Of a stretch of 64,000 nucleotides of DNA, positions 28,630 through 41,010 are shown piece by piece. Below the pieces are notes generated by a model. The model saw only the letters and a list, made by a program, of their open reading frames with translations. It was not told the DNA's origin and made no database searches. The translations under genes were made by a program, and so were the position numbers. Origin of the DNA: Osedax fenrisi (taxonomy: Eukaryota > Annelida > Polychaeta > Sabellida > Siboglinidae); contig OZ025245.1 of assembly GCA_964019155.1 (NCBI GenBank), forward strand, positions 17,060,991 to 17,124,990, given 5' to 3'. Each line of letters begins with the position of its first letter. Positions within the stretch are counted from its first letter, which is position 1.

Positions 28630-30605
28630 ATTAGGCTGCTTAATATTAGTACGCTTAGACTTGTTCCCATATGTAAATAGCGTAGTGGGTGATTGTCGGG
28701 CGTCGCCCGTCAATCAATCCCGTCGGGCGAGTCTGATTATTATATAGTGTTTATTTAATAAATAAATCTTTATACATGTCAAATCTAATTCATATACTAT
28801 ATGATATAGTAATTCACTTTAATTATAGATATTTGCATTTATATATTATGAGAATATATTATATTATTGATATAGTTTTTAAAGTAATCATAATTCGGAA
28901 ATATAATTATAATATCAAATTAAATACTTAAGGATAACTTATAGATAAAAATTTAATAATAATATTCGATTACATATTTGTAAATATGATTGATTTTAAA
29001 AATTAATACAATAGAGAATTATGTGTTTTTTATTAATTTCATATTGCATCTGAAAACTTCTGATTCTTGTACTTAAATTAATTTACAAAGATAATAGAAT
29101 ATTTAAGGAGTATTTTTTGGATGGGGGTAATTTTCAAATACGACATCGGCGAATTTCGCATACGACATATGCGAAATTCGCCGACCATACGAGATTCGCC
29201 GCCCACGTGATTACTTCAAAGAATTAATAGAAATAATGTATATAATGTTTATAAAATTAAAGAATAAATCATATAATATTTATAATTAATTACTAATTAT
29301 GCTTACACCATTTAATATTATTTATATCATGTATTAACTAATATTTGATATTATAAAATAAACATGGGCGTGTTTCTTTTAAAAAAATAGGCGTGGTTTA
29401 ATTATCAATAGAATTCAAATATAAATTCGGATTAAAATATTATATTTATTATATAAATATCAGGATTAAATACAATATCTGACTACATTTTGTAGTGGTA
29501 TCTATTACCTAAGATACTCTTTAATCAAAAAAAAGTATCTTAATTAGATATTATAAAAAAAACGTTAAAAAGTAAATATATATATGAATAAGATAATTAT
29601 TAAGCCTATTTAATTTCAAGTTATTACATTATTATAAAGTTTTAATAATTAAGTGCATGTATATAAAATAAATTAAGTGCCTATAAAATATAATATAATC
29701 TATAATAGTTATATAACTGAAAACTATATAAAATGCATTTATATGAATATATGTATTTATAAATATATATGATATGTTGACTATGAACAAATTTAATTTT
29801 TAATTTGAAATTAGGCACTAAAATTATAAATTTATGTTGATAATCTTGTTAAATATGTAATATTCTTTCTAAAAGTATTCCTGATATTAATATGCTGAGA
29901 ATATATGTTTTACTGAATAATGTTTTATGGACAAATATTTGCAATATATCATTTCATTGATTATATAATTGTAGGATAAATTGTAAGTTAAACATAATAT
30001 AATATTAATTTTAGGAAACTATTGTAGGATACATATTGTTATAGTTAAACTTATATTAAATTAGACATAATATATTATTAATTTTAATTATAAATTGCAG
30101 ATTATATAATTGGAGTAATAATCGTACTATTACCTATAATAAATTTTAAAGTTACAAAAAGTAACCGTAAAGATATTATTCAGTTTTAAGATTAAATTAA
30201 AGATAGTTATATATTAAATTGTAAAGTTACAAAAAAAGTAACCATAAAGGTATAATTCAGTTGAAATATAAAAATTATATATATATACAATAATATAATA
30301 TCTCAATATATTACATACCAAATGTAGGTATGCACCGATTATATTGCTGGTATGAGTAGGTATCAGTAATATAGGTATATACATGTATATTGCAATGATT
30401 ATACCTATGATATGAGAAGGTAATTGACTAGGTACCTATGTATCAGTGATGTATGTATGTTTTGAAAAGTTCAAAAACTAATAATTGTGTATGTATTATA
30501 TTATTGATTATGAATGTATTTTATTGTGGATAATATAACAATAATTTCTTAATATTGATTATTAAAATTAATCATATTAATACATATATTAATGCACATA
30601 TAATA

Positions 30606-30650
<45 letters not shown>
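28630..30650. other. AT-rich interior of Z, no gene
   Basis: Contains a GC-richer patch (28680-28735, CGGGCGTCGCCCGTCAATCA), the palindromic end-like motifs at 29109-29210, and short repeats GTTACAAAAAGTAACC (about 30153 and 30222). No ORF supported. Confidence 0.5.
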
Positions 30651-30652
<2 letters not shown>

Positions 30653-30660
30653 AGTGATAT

Positions 30661-31615
30661 AGGGGAGAGTGGGGCAGGTTGAGCCGGTTTTTATAAAAAC
30701 ACATGTATCTAATAATGTTATGAATATATTTGAATAAAATAAATTGCATAAGATACATATAGTTTATGATCAATAAAAAACATTCATAAATCAGTGTAAT
30801 GATAAATAATTAATTATATAATTACATTATAATTGTTTATTAATTTGGCTCAACCTGCCCCGTCTACTGGGGCAGGTTGAGCCAGGTAGAAACAATGTAA
30901 AATTAAAGATATATTTAAAAAATAACATAGTTAAAGTTATATATTTATATTTATTAGTTAATTAACAATTATATTCACCAAGGTTAATATCAAAACTAAT
31001 GCAACTTTTAAGGCGAGAGGTTATATTAGGAGATAGGTTAGATTCTCTATGTTTTAATCCAGCATATAAACCAATTATTTAATTATTTAAAATAATTACT
31101 CAATTATATATTTAATTAATTAGATATTTATTATTATTTAAATAATTCATTCATTAATTAAATAAATTAATAAATAAATATGTTTAATGATATACGGGGC
31201 AGATTGACCCTATGGTCAACCTGCCCCGTTTTGCTATGGTCAACCTGACCCATATCACTAGTATATATAAAAGTAATCTAATTAATATGTGAATTATAAT
31301 TTTTGAATTTTTTTTTATAATATATAGTATAATAAATATACTTTATTTATATACCATAAATAATGCTATGTTACTACAAAATATATTAATAATATCAAAT
31401 TTAAACTTACTGTCCCACTAACGAGTTTTTCATAAAATATTAATAATTAAATAATATTTTAAATAGTTAAAATAAATAATTTTTGAGTTGATATAATAAT
31501 GCTAAATATAATTGTGTATACATGTATTAAAAATTACATTAAAATATTTATTAATAGCAGAAATAATTGAGATGGCTCAACCTGCCCCTATGATCAACCT
31601 GCCCCGCTCTCCCCT
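30661..31615. mobile_element. DNA element with GGGGAGAGTGGGGCAGGTTGA ends, nested in Z
   Basis: Left end AGGGGAGAGTGGGGCAGG at 30661; right end is the inverse, finishing CTCTCCCCT at 31615. The sub-motif GGGGCAGGTTGA or its inverse recurs at about 30855, 30870, 31196, 31220, 31577 and 31593. A TA flanks both GGGGAG termini. TAGTGATAT just outside the left end recurs inverted at about 31250, so a shorter alternative element (about 30651-31260) is possible. There is no transposase. The short ORF at 31512-31784 is not taken as a gene. Confidence 0.65.
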
Positions 31616-32448
31616 AAATGATGCTCATTTGATAATCATCAACTCAGTTTCAGTCTCATATAAAAAAGCATTATATAAGTCTCAGTCTCATTTTCAAAAT
31701 CATCAGTACAGTATCAGTCTCATTTTTATATGCATGCATAAATTTATTCTCATTTTCAAAAGCCATAATACATTCTCATTATAAAAAATATAAATGTAAT
31801 ATCCTATCTAAAAGCAGAAATCCAGTTAAGCAGCAATTAGAAAGAAGATTCAGTTAAACTAGATTCAATATATTCATGTAGTCTCAGTATCAAAATGCAT
31901 CTAATTAGACTTGGAAACATAATTATTTATCTATTAGCAGGCCCATCTTTATAGAAATGATCAAATGTATTGCTTAATAAATGAAAATTATTTGGATAAA
32001 TATGTATAGTATATATGTGTGTTAATAAATGATTTTAATATTAAATACATGATTTTGTTGATGCAATATTGTTTTCAAAACATATGTTTTCCATTTATTT
32101 CTATTCATGAAATTAAAAAGATGCTTGATATAAATTTAAGTGATACATAATGATATTTACTTACAAGAAAGATTTTGCGAAGCAATCTAATGACAAATAA
32201 TTAAAGATTAGCAATTGCTACTATATAAATATGAGTTTCATAAACAATATAGCTTAATTTGTAATATATAAATATCCCTATAGGGATAACAGATATTATC
32301 ATCTTATGAAGTAAGTTAATTGTATAATATCATTGAAATTATTATTGTATATCATTCTGTTTAATTATTTGTGGGTCATAAGTATACAATTTAACAAAAT
32401 ATAATATGTAATTTTGTTTCTATATAGTTATATAATTGTGCATTAAAT

Positions 32449-32983
32449 GAATACCAGTAAACTCGGACCAGGTAAACTCGGACCAGGTAAACTGGGACCA
32501 CTTTTGAGGTAAACTCGGACCACTTTTAAAGTAAACTCGGACCACTTTTTAAAAACATAAAGTAAACTCGGACCACTTATTAAAAACATAAAGAAGATTC
32601 GGACCACTTTTAAGATAACTATATTTTGTATATTTCTATAATATAATATACTTTAACAAGTGGTCCGAGTTTACTTCAAAAGTGGTGCGAGTTCAAATTA
32701 AATGTTTACCTATTTAAATATATAATTCCACAAAAATATCATATTAAATGACTCTTTTTATAATTTATTTAACAGAAATAATATAATTATATAAGGTGGA
32801 AGTAAGTTATAGCATATTATATTATAGAAATATACAAAATATAGTTATTTTAAAAGTGGTCCGAGTTTACTTTATGTTTTTAAAAAGTGGTCCGAGTTTA
32901 CTTTAAAAGTGGTCCGAGTTTACCTAAAAAGTGGTCCGAGTTTACCTGGTCCGAATTTACCTGGTCCGAGTTTACTGGTACTC
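32449..32983. mobile_element. T: 535-bp TIR element with iterated AAACTCGGACCA, 8-bp TSD
   Basis: Ends GA[A/G]TACCAGTAAACTCGG face each other and are flanked by a perfect CATTAAAT duplication (32441-32448, 32984-32991). Inside each end the motif GTAAACTCGGACCACTT is repeated five to seven times in inverted orientation. One inverted copy lies in the middle (about 32658-32680). Arms are about 185 bp. Dense subterminal repeats with an 8-bp TSD fit an hAT-type non-autonomous element. Confidence 0.85.
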
Positions 32984-33302
32984 CATTAAATTAGTAGTTT
33001 TATTATTATAAATATCCACTTTATTAAAACTAACTTAAGACACGTACTACATATGTTACATATTTTAACATTATATTAATAAGAACAACCTCTAAAATGA
33101 TAACAAAAAATTAAATTATGTATTTAAAATTTATTTGCAAGTTATTAAGAAATTAAATAAGAAGTTGTATCTTTAAAATGACATATACAATATACTTATA
33201 AGTGAATTATAATTACGAAATAATAGTTTTTTTAATGTAATAAATAATAAATTATAAATGTATGTTATATGTTAATATAATATGTTTTTAATTATGTGTA
33301 TA

Positions 33303-33390
<88 letters not shown>

Positions 33391-33760
33391 GTAATACAAA
33401 TAATATAAATATGATAGTTTTTCTATAATTTTACATAAATACTTACTTATATTAGAATATTATCCATCATGTATATAGTATACTATTTTAATAATACAAC
33501 CAATTATGAATAAATATTAATGTTTATAGTGAACACATATTTGTCATACAGATTACATCCTTGTCATAAACATTACATATACACATATATTTATATAACT
33601 TAATCTTCCCCTTAATAAAAACAATAAAATGACAAGTATATAAAGTCTGCAGTGTATCATTGAATAATATTTGTATATTTGTATACTATATATTACCATG
33701 TATTAATGTTCACACATGCATATATAAAATAACATCCCTATGTTTGCATAAGTAACCATC

Positions 33761-33803
33761 ATTGTAACGCTCTACTGAACAGTGTGCAGTAGAGCGTTAC
33801 AAT
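33761..33803. repeat. Perfect 17-bp hairpin
   Basis: ATTGTAACGCTCTACTG, a 9-nt loop AACAGTGTG, then the exact inverse. It is more GC-rich than its surroundings. It could be a minimal palindromic mobile element like the one at 36095, or a structured RNA. No TSD is seen. Confidence 0.7.
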
Positions 33804-33932
33804 ATTCACACTTACTATATATGCATACTATATCCTACTTATTCATTACGTAATAGATTGTTTTACATTACAGATAAATACATAGGAATTAATAATAACT
33901 GAATAATAATGAACTTATAATAACCCATTACA

Positions 33933-34015
<83 letters not shown>

Positions 34016-34879
34016 ATATATCATAAATATATATTTAATTTGTAGGACATTTAACTATACTGCATATAGTAGATGATAATCACCTATATGATATCTATAG
34101 ATATATTATAGTTGAAATTACAGGTAATCTTTTATATAAAGTTCATTTAATAATTATTTAAAAATACCGAGTAGGCACACCTACATCTACATATGTATGT
34201 AGATGTACTTTAGTAGCATACATGTATTAGTTGTGCGGTTCTTATATATTAGTTTGATCGCCCAACTTAAACTTTTAAATAAATCGTCGACCTTAATTAA
34301 GGTGAAGAATTCTTCGCCAATTACCATTAAAAATAACCATCTACTAAATAATTTAATTACAAAATTAGTAAATAATTTACTATATAATTTATTAAATATG
34401 TGAATTTATATAATAAATATCATTATATTATACAATGTAAGAATTTACTGTTCTATCTGATACGCATATTAAATAATATATATAGTCATATTATTCTATA
34501 TTTCATGTCAGTATATACAATTATTAATACAAGTTGAAATAATGTATTTTATAATTGAATTCAATATTTAAATTTGTATTAATTTGAATATTAAATAATG
34601 ATTGACATCGATTAACATGATTGACATTGTAGGGTATCTAGTGTTTATATTTATTGGAGATGTAAGTTTTTAAGACAATTTATAATTTATAAACCTGAAA
34701 AATACATCTAAATAATTCACTTTTAAAATATACAAATACAATATGTTATTACTCTATTCATATAAAGTATAAATTAGATGTTTTTAATTCGTATTTAAAT
34801 AGCTATTTTAATTAAAATATCTTATATTTTGTGCCCCGGCGAATCTCGTATGCCCGGCGAATTTCGCATATGACACCGG

Positions 34880-35687
34880 ATATAAATGACATTTCTGTAA
34901 ATATTCAAATATTATAATATTAAAACATGTAAATTAATATAATGAGTATTCAGATATATAGAATATATACAAGTATATACTAATATATTGTATATTGCAC
35001 ATTTAACATATAGCATATTGTGATACGTATAGATATTATTCAAAATTTCTAAATAATCACATTTAATAAAATAAATACGGAAATATCATATAAGAATTAT
35101 TCTTCGAATAAATAAACATCTATTCAATACGCATATACACTTGAATAATAAGTTTATGATAGTATATGTGTTATATATAATTATATATGATTCATTTAAC
35201 TTATATTTTACGATGATGCGTATTGATATTATTTAAATGGCAAAATATTCACATTTAATCAATATAAATAAGTATATATCGTATAAGAATAAATAAACAA
35301 CTATTCAATACGTATATAAACTTGAATTTTCAATATATTACTATTAATTATATTTATAATACTTATATAGTATATTATTTATTAAACTTGCCTGACAATG
35401 TATTCATTTAAATTTACTAAATATAAAGTTTACGATCATAATTACACATATGGAAATATTGTTGTGAATTAGAGGCGCCATATGTATATGACTAATAGTT
35501 TATTTATAGGTGATGACGCGCTATCATATTAGAATAAATAAATGTAATTCTATTAAATAAAATATAATTTTATGTTTATATTTGTAATACATAACTATAT
35601 AGAATGTGTATAGGCATATATAATATATGATATTACATTAACATATTTATTTTAATAACTTACTACATTTATCTTTATTTATCACAT
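34880..35687. repeat. Left inverted arm of Y
   Basis: Reverse-complements 36409-37240 with only scattered differences. It includes TTAGAGGCGCCATATGTATA, TGATGACGCGCTATCATATT and the diverged internal ~200-bp repeat (copies at about 35030-35155 and 35215-35330). The small ORFs nearby are not supported. Confidence 0.85.
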
Positions 35688-36094
35688 ATATATATATATA
35701 GTTTATATATACATTATATATAATTTACCTACGAATTTATTATAAATATACTAAAACAAACATAATGTATATGTTGTCAGCTTCATTATTCTGTTCATTT
35801 TCTACAATGTATATATTAATAGAAATTTCTATAACTTAAATTCTATACTATATCTATATAAAAGTTCTATATTTGTTCTATAAATTATAATTTACATACA
35901 ATTAATATATACATATGTAGATCTAATATAAGTTATTTGTTATCCTATATAGATAGTTGTCTTGATAATTTATATGTTGTTGTCTTTATTAATCTGAACT
36001 TATTCAATTATAACTTATATATATATATATATATATATAAATGGTATACTATAATCAACGACGAACATTGTACATACAATCTACGACGTACATT

Positions 36095-36132
36095 CAAGAC
36101 ATCCTATAACCTCGAGGTTATAGGAGGTCTTG
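36095..36132. mobile_element. 38-bp palindromic mini-element with X-type ends and 7-bp TSD
   Basis: Two CAAGACNTCCTATAACCTC half-sites face each other with no interior. The flanks GTACATT (36088-36094) and GTACATT (36133-36139) are identical. The half-site is the first 19 bp of the X TIRs. It looks like two TIRs fused head to head and inserted as a unit in the loop of Y. Confidence 0.75.
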
Positions 36133-36408
36133 GTACATTGCACGTACATTGTAAGTGATAATAATATAATTATAAAATTAAATATTCACCTATTATATAT
36201 GTAATATATTACTTTATTTAATTCAATATATATATATATATATATATATAAATGTGTGTGTATTTAATATTTATTTGTTTTATATATATTCAACTTTATA
36301 ATTAATAAACTTATTTTAATTAATGAATTTTAATTCTTCTTATAAATGCTTAGGTAGGTATGCTTACCTACATTATATAGTTATGAATAAATAAATATTA
36401 TTTATATG

Positions 36409-37240
36409 TGATAAATAAAGATAAATGTAGTAAGTTATTAAAATAAATATGTTAATGTAATATCATATATTATATATGCCTATACACTATATAGGTTAGT
36501 TATGTATTACAAATATAAACATAAAATTAAAACATATAATTATATTTTATTTAATAGAATTACATTTATGTATTCTAATATGATAGCGCGTCATCACCTA
36601 TAAATAAACTAGTAGTCATATAAATATGGCGCCTCTAATTCACAACAATATGTCCATATGTGTAATTATGATCGTAAACTTTATATTTAGTAAATTTAAA
36701 TGAATACATTGTCAGGCAAGTTTAATAAATAACCTAATATATAAGTATTATAAATATAATTCATAGTAATATATTGAATATTCAAGTTTATATACGTATT
36801 GAATAGTTGTTTATTTATTCTTATACGATATACCTACTTAATTATATTGATTAAATGTGAATATTTTGCCATTTAAATAATATTAATACGCATCATCGTA
36901 AAATATAAGTTAAATGAATCATATATAATTATATATAACATATATACTATCATAAACTTATTATTCAAGTGTATATGCGTATTGAATAGATGTTTATTTA
37001 TTCGAAGAATAATTCTTATATGATATTTCCGTATTTATTTTATTAAATGTGATTATTTAGACATTTTAAATAATATCTATACGTATCACAATATGCTATA
37101 TGTTAAATGTGCAATATACAATATATTAGTATATACTTGTATATATTCTATATATCTGAATACTCATTATATTAATTTACATGTTTTAATATTATAATAT
37201 TTGAATATTTACAGAAATGTCATTTATATTTAAATATTTA
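36409..37240. repeat. Right inverted arm of Y
   Basis: Inverse of 34880-35687. It runs on without a break into the outer TIR (37241-37318), so it keeps the site where Z is inserted in the other arm as an empty site. Confidence 0.85.
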
Positions 37241-37648
37241 AATATTTAATTATCTTTGAGAAGTTAGACACGCCCCATAAAATATGAAAATTATTAGGCG
37301 GCCAGATTCAATATCCACCAATCCAAGGATCCATGTATTTAAAGATCCAAATTAACATGTCAATGTAAATTATATAATTTTCATTGATAATTCTTTGCCG
37401 CTATTATTTTATAAATTAAATTATTAAATTATTATTATTATTTAAATATAAAATTAAGTTTAATATTAAATAATTACTTTAATTATATTAATTTAAATAA
37501 TGCCTAACGTATTAACTATACATGGTTGCAAGGTTAATTTTCCTTATAAATTGTACCCACCCTAACTAGCTATGATGATAAAGGTTACTTTTTCGATTAT
37601 GTGTTTAATCTATATTCAATATCATATTGAATATTGAATATGATTTAG

Positions 37649-37930
37649 ACTGACATCGGCCCCCAATATGTCACGTGACTAACCAAGAGTTAAAGTAAAT
37701 AATGCGTTTAGGGCTTATATATATAATATCATATTAATATATAAACATACGGTATTATGATATGTATGTATATAAAATATGATATTATATTATGATATGT
37801 ATGTATATGTATATATATAAAACACGAATTCACTAATCGGTGAATACTTTACTGAGACATATAACGCCAGCCGCGAAATGTTTATTTTAACTTTTGTTTG
37901 ACACGTGACTTATTGGGGGCCGATGTCAGT
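37649..37930. mobile_element. 282-bp MITE with ACTGACATCGGCCCCCAATA ends
   Basis: The left end at 37649 and the inverse at 37930 match for about 30 bp with one or two differences and include CACGTGA. The interior is AT-rich. No clear TSD. Confidence 0.75.
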
Positions 37931-37976
37931 ATTCAGCTTCAATATAATACAATATAATATTGTATTAACATTATAT

Positions 37977-39461
37977 CCAGCAAACAATAAATTATAATTA
38001 TTATAATAGGCTATTAAATAGCAGACTTAAATTATTTAATAAATATTTATTAAATATTAAAGCAGTAATTTTTAATCAGATTTTCGAACATTCTGATTTA
38101 AAATCTGCTTTAATTCTACTGATTTAAATCTATTTAAATCCTGATAAGATTAAACAGTGAAAACATTTTAAATCTGCTTAAAAAAGTTTAAATACTGATT
38201 TAAATCTGATTAAAATTCTGATTTATTAATGCTTTATTTTTTATTTAAATTCTGATTTATTACTGATTTATTACTGATTAAAATACTGATTTATTACTGC
38301 TTTATTTTTGATTTAAATTCTGATTTATTACTAATATATTTCTGATTAAAATACTGATTTATTACCGCTTTATTTTTGATTTAAATTCTGATTTATTACT
38401 GATATATTTTTGATTTAAATTAACTTACATATAAAACAGTAATACATTACATCTTTGTGAAGGTTCAATTTCTGCTATCAGGGCGTCTAATTCTTCAGTA
38501 TCGACTATCTTTAAAATAATTGATTAATAATAAATAAAATATACAAATTTAATTACCATTTGCTTTCCATATATGAATTTCAATTCTATCTTCCGTTAAA
38601 ACATTATTAAGATTAGGATTTTTAAATTTTTTCTTTATTATCTAAAAGAATAAAATAATAATTATGTATGAATTATATATTGGGATAGCTTATTAATAAT
38701 TATAATTATATAATATTATAATAATTATATAATATAATAATAATTATATAATAAGTATAATAATAATTATAATATTATCTTAACTATAAAATCAGCTTAT
38801 GTTTTAAAGCATCCAGAAATTAGTTTCCTATAGTCCTTAATTTCTGGACACATTACATAGATAGTATCTATATATTAAGAGTGTATTATAATTATATTAG
38901 TATTAATAAATTACGCGACAAAAGCATATAAGCATACATCATTAAAAATGAATTTTTGCTGGTGCCAACAGCCTCTCCTCTTTTGGCTCTTTTTCCAGTA
39001 AAAGAGTACTCTTTTATATCTAGAGACTTTAGATCGACCTTACACTGTCATGCTGACAGTGTCACTCGCTTCTTTACTGCGTTTCTTCTTGAAACTTTCA
39101 ATCTAAATTAAAATATTAAACAAAATAATTTGATATAATTATATAAATATATGTTAACAATTTAAACTGACAAAGATATATATTAAAATAATATATATAT
39201 GAAATATAAAATAGTTATTTAGAACATACCACAGCTGTATCTTTATCACGTAACTCTATTTCCTCCAAAGAAGGGATCTGAGTTAAATTAATATTATCTA
39301 TTGAATGCATCACATGTTCTGAAAATATAAAAATAATAAGTATTGTAAGAATCAAATTATATGTTTTGTTTACGTTCATGGGTGCCCATAGATTGTATCA
39401 AATTGATATCATTTGATATGACACCCCTCATTTATAATATATTTAATGGACCATTCCATAT

Positions 39462-39503
<42 letters not shown>

Positions 39504-40054
39504 ACATAATGGACCATTCCATATATACTGAACCATTTAATGGATAAATGTTGTATATTATATCGTTGTGATATCAGCGCACGTCGTGCGACGCAAGTTA
39601 ACCTATGCCTAGTGCCTGGTATCACAACGTACGTACATTTCTGCCGTCTCGCATGACCACCCCACGCGCAGCTGGCTGCGGATATATGAATATATGTTTT
39701 AAAATCTTTTAAATGTGAATAATTTCTATAATTTATATTACTAGATGTTATACTTAACAAGATATTAAAACATCTATCTACTGCTTTAATAATTAAGTAG
39801 TAAAGCCTTAATAAGTATTAATACTTAAGATAGATTTAAATATATCTTATATGTGGATATTATTAAATCAGAATTAAATCAGGTTTTAACACTTAATTAT
39901 TAAAACACCAGCCTACTGCTTTAATAATTACGTGTTAAAGCCTGATTTAATTCTGATTTAATAATATCTACTATTTAATATATTTAAATCTGTATTAAAA
40001 TGTATTACTGATTTAAAAAGTATTTAATTAAGTCTGCTATTATTGTTTGCTAGG
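37977..40054. mobile_element. V: 2.1-kb TIR element with CTGATTTAAAT subterminal repeats
   Basis: CC(T)AGCAAACAATAA and TAGCAGACTTAA occur at both ends in inverted orientation (37977 and 40054). Many CTGATTTAAAT/CTGATTTATTA repeats fill 38090-38420, and a second inverted-repeat block with the same motif lies at 39850-39970. A decayed minus-strand gene lies between. TSD ambiguous because the flanks are AT-rich. Confidence 0.6.
38440..39320 (-). pseudogene. Decayed multi-exon gene inside V, family not recognised
   Basis: On the minus strand several short segments look like exons with GT/AG borders. At 39230-39319 one reads HVMHSIDNINLTQIPSLEEI then ELRDKDTAV. At about 39049-39102 another reads IESFKKKRSKEASD. 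At 38930-39050, in another frame, a Lys-rich stretch contains SLDIKEYSFTGKRAKRGEAV. Around 38548-38650 one reads KKKFKNPNLNNVLTEDRIEI then HIWKAN. At about 38450-38505 one reads VDTEELDALIAEIEPSQ. Stops and frame changes between them suggest decay. It could be the remnant of V's own gene. No catalytic motif is visible and I do not recognise the family. Confidence 0.3.
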
Positions 40055-40494
40055 TATATTTATAAAATGAGGTTTCAAACGGTTAATATATGTCGCAATC
40101 GAGCCTCTCCATATCGAGCCTATTTAGTAAATAAGTTAATAGTGAGCCTATGCTAATCTTTCCTAGTTATATATAATATATATATATATATTTAAATAGT
40201 ATTATTTTATACTATGTTATAAGTTATTTGTTATAATAAATTTGATTTCACAGAGTATATTTTTCTTATTTATAACACTGATTAATAGTTTTAAACGTTG
40301 ATGATGTCATTTAGGACGACTTATTTTGTATATATCTCGATTAAGTGCGCATACATTACTGTAATGATTACACAAATAACACACAACATTTAAAACGTTA
40401 TAGTATATAATATGTATATGTACAATTATAATATATTTATAGTAACCTAGAAGAAATAATATATTATTTTATTTAAAATAATTTTATTTTCAAT
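40055..40494. other. AT-rich spacer
   Basis: No ORF or repeat of note. GAGCCTATT-type short repeats lie at 40100-40160. Confidence 0.45.
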
Positions 40495-41010
40495 ATAAAC
40501 AAATTATTATTAAGTTAGAAATAACTTAATTATAATTCAAATATTTTACTCACATAGGGTACCAATATATTTTTTGAAAGCCCGTTAAATTGCAATTATA
40601 AGTAATAGATAATATTTGTATAATAATATAACAATGATAAGCAAACTATTATATTAAGGATACTAATGAATTATATTTGTTATCAATGTTATTTCAAATA
40701 AAATATATACAAATTATTATTAAGTTAGAAATAACTTAATTATAATTCTAATATTATACACACATATGGTACTTATATATTTTCTGAAATCCCTTTTAAT
40801 TGAAATTAGAATAAATAGATACTATTTGTATAATAAGATAACACATTGGTAAGTAAGCTGTTATTAAGGATACTAGATTTATTTTTCTAATAAATTTAAT
40901 TTCAAATCAGATATTTACAAATTATTGTTAAGTTATAAATAACTAATTATAATTCAAATATTTTACGTGCATATATTTTACGTACCTATATATTTTTATA
41001 TCACCAAACA
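40495..41010. repeat. ~208-bp diverged tandem repeat, 2.5 units
   Basis: Units begin near 40495, 40703 and 40911 with ACAAATTATTATTAAGTTA, then AAATAACTTAATTATAATTC. A separate imperfect duplication follows: ATTGAATCAACAGATATAGA (about 41008) against GTTGAATCAACAGATATAGA (about 41189). Confidence 0.75.

Larger units (their letters stand above)
28168..34879. mobile_element. Z: 6.7-kb element inserted in the left arm of Y, 8-bp TSD
   Basis: Begins CCGGTGTCGTATTTGAAA and ends with the inverse of CCGGTGTCATATGCGAAA. ATATAAAT flanks it at 28160-28167 and 34880-34887. The uninterrupted right arm of Y has this sequence only once (around 37240), giving a preserved empty site. A 41-bp inverted copy of the left end lies inside at about 29109-29149. 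Palindromic GCGAATTTCGCATA motifs lie at 29148-29185 and 34846-34870. No transposase gene is seen, so it is probably non-autonomous. An 8-bp TSD fits hAT- or P-like elements; the superfamily is not assigned. Confidence 0.72.
28071..37318. mobile_element. Y: foldback element with ~0.9-kb arms and 10-bp TSD
   Basis: Outer ends share TTGAATCTGGCCGCCTAATA and GGGGCGTGTCTAACTTCTC in inverted orientation (left from 28071, right ending 37318). Both sides are flanked by CAATCCAAGG (28061-28070 and 37319-37328). The inverted arms continue as 34880-35687 against 36409-37240, after removal of the nested element at 28168-34879. Without that insertion Y would be about 2.5 kb with a ~0.7-kb loop and no coding sequence. 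Very long TIRs with a 9-11 bp TSD are characteristic of Mutator-like or foldback elements. Each arm also holds two diverged ~200-bp tandem units. Confidence 0.75.

Noticed and set aside
31512..31784. 90-codon frame containing MAQPAPMINLPRSP
   Set aside because: The start is the translated end motif of the transposon at 30661-31615, and the rest is AT-rich flank.
34203..36158. Small frames at 34203-34403 and 35937-36158
   Set aside because: Low-complexity AT-rich DNA inside nested transposons; no family match.
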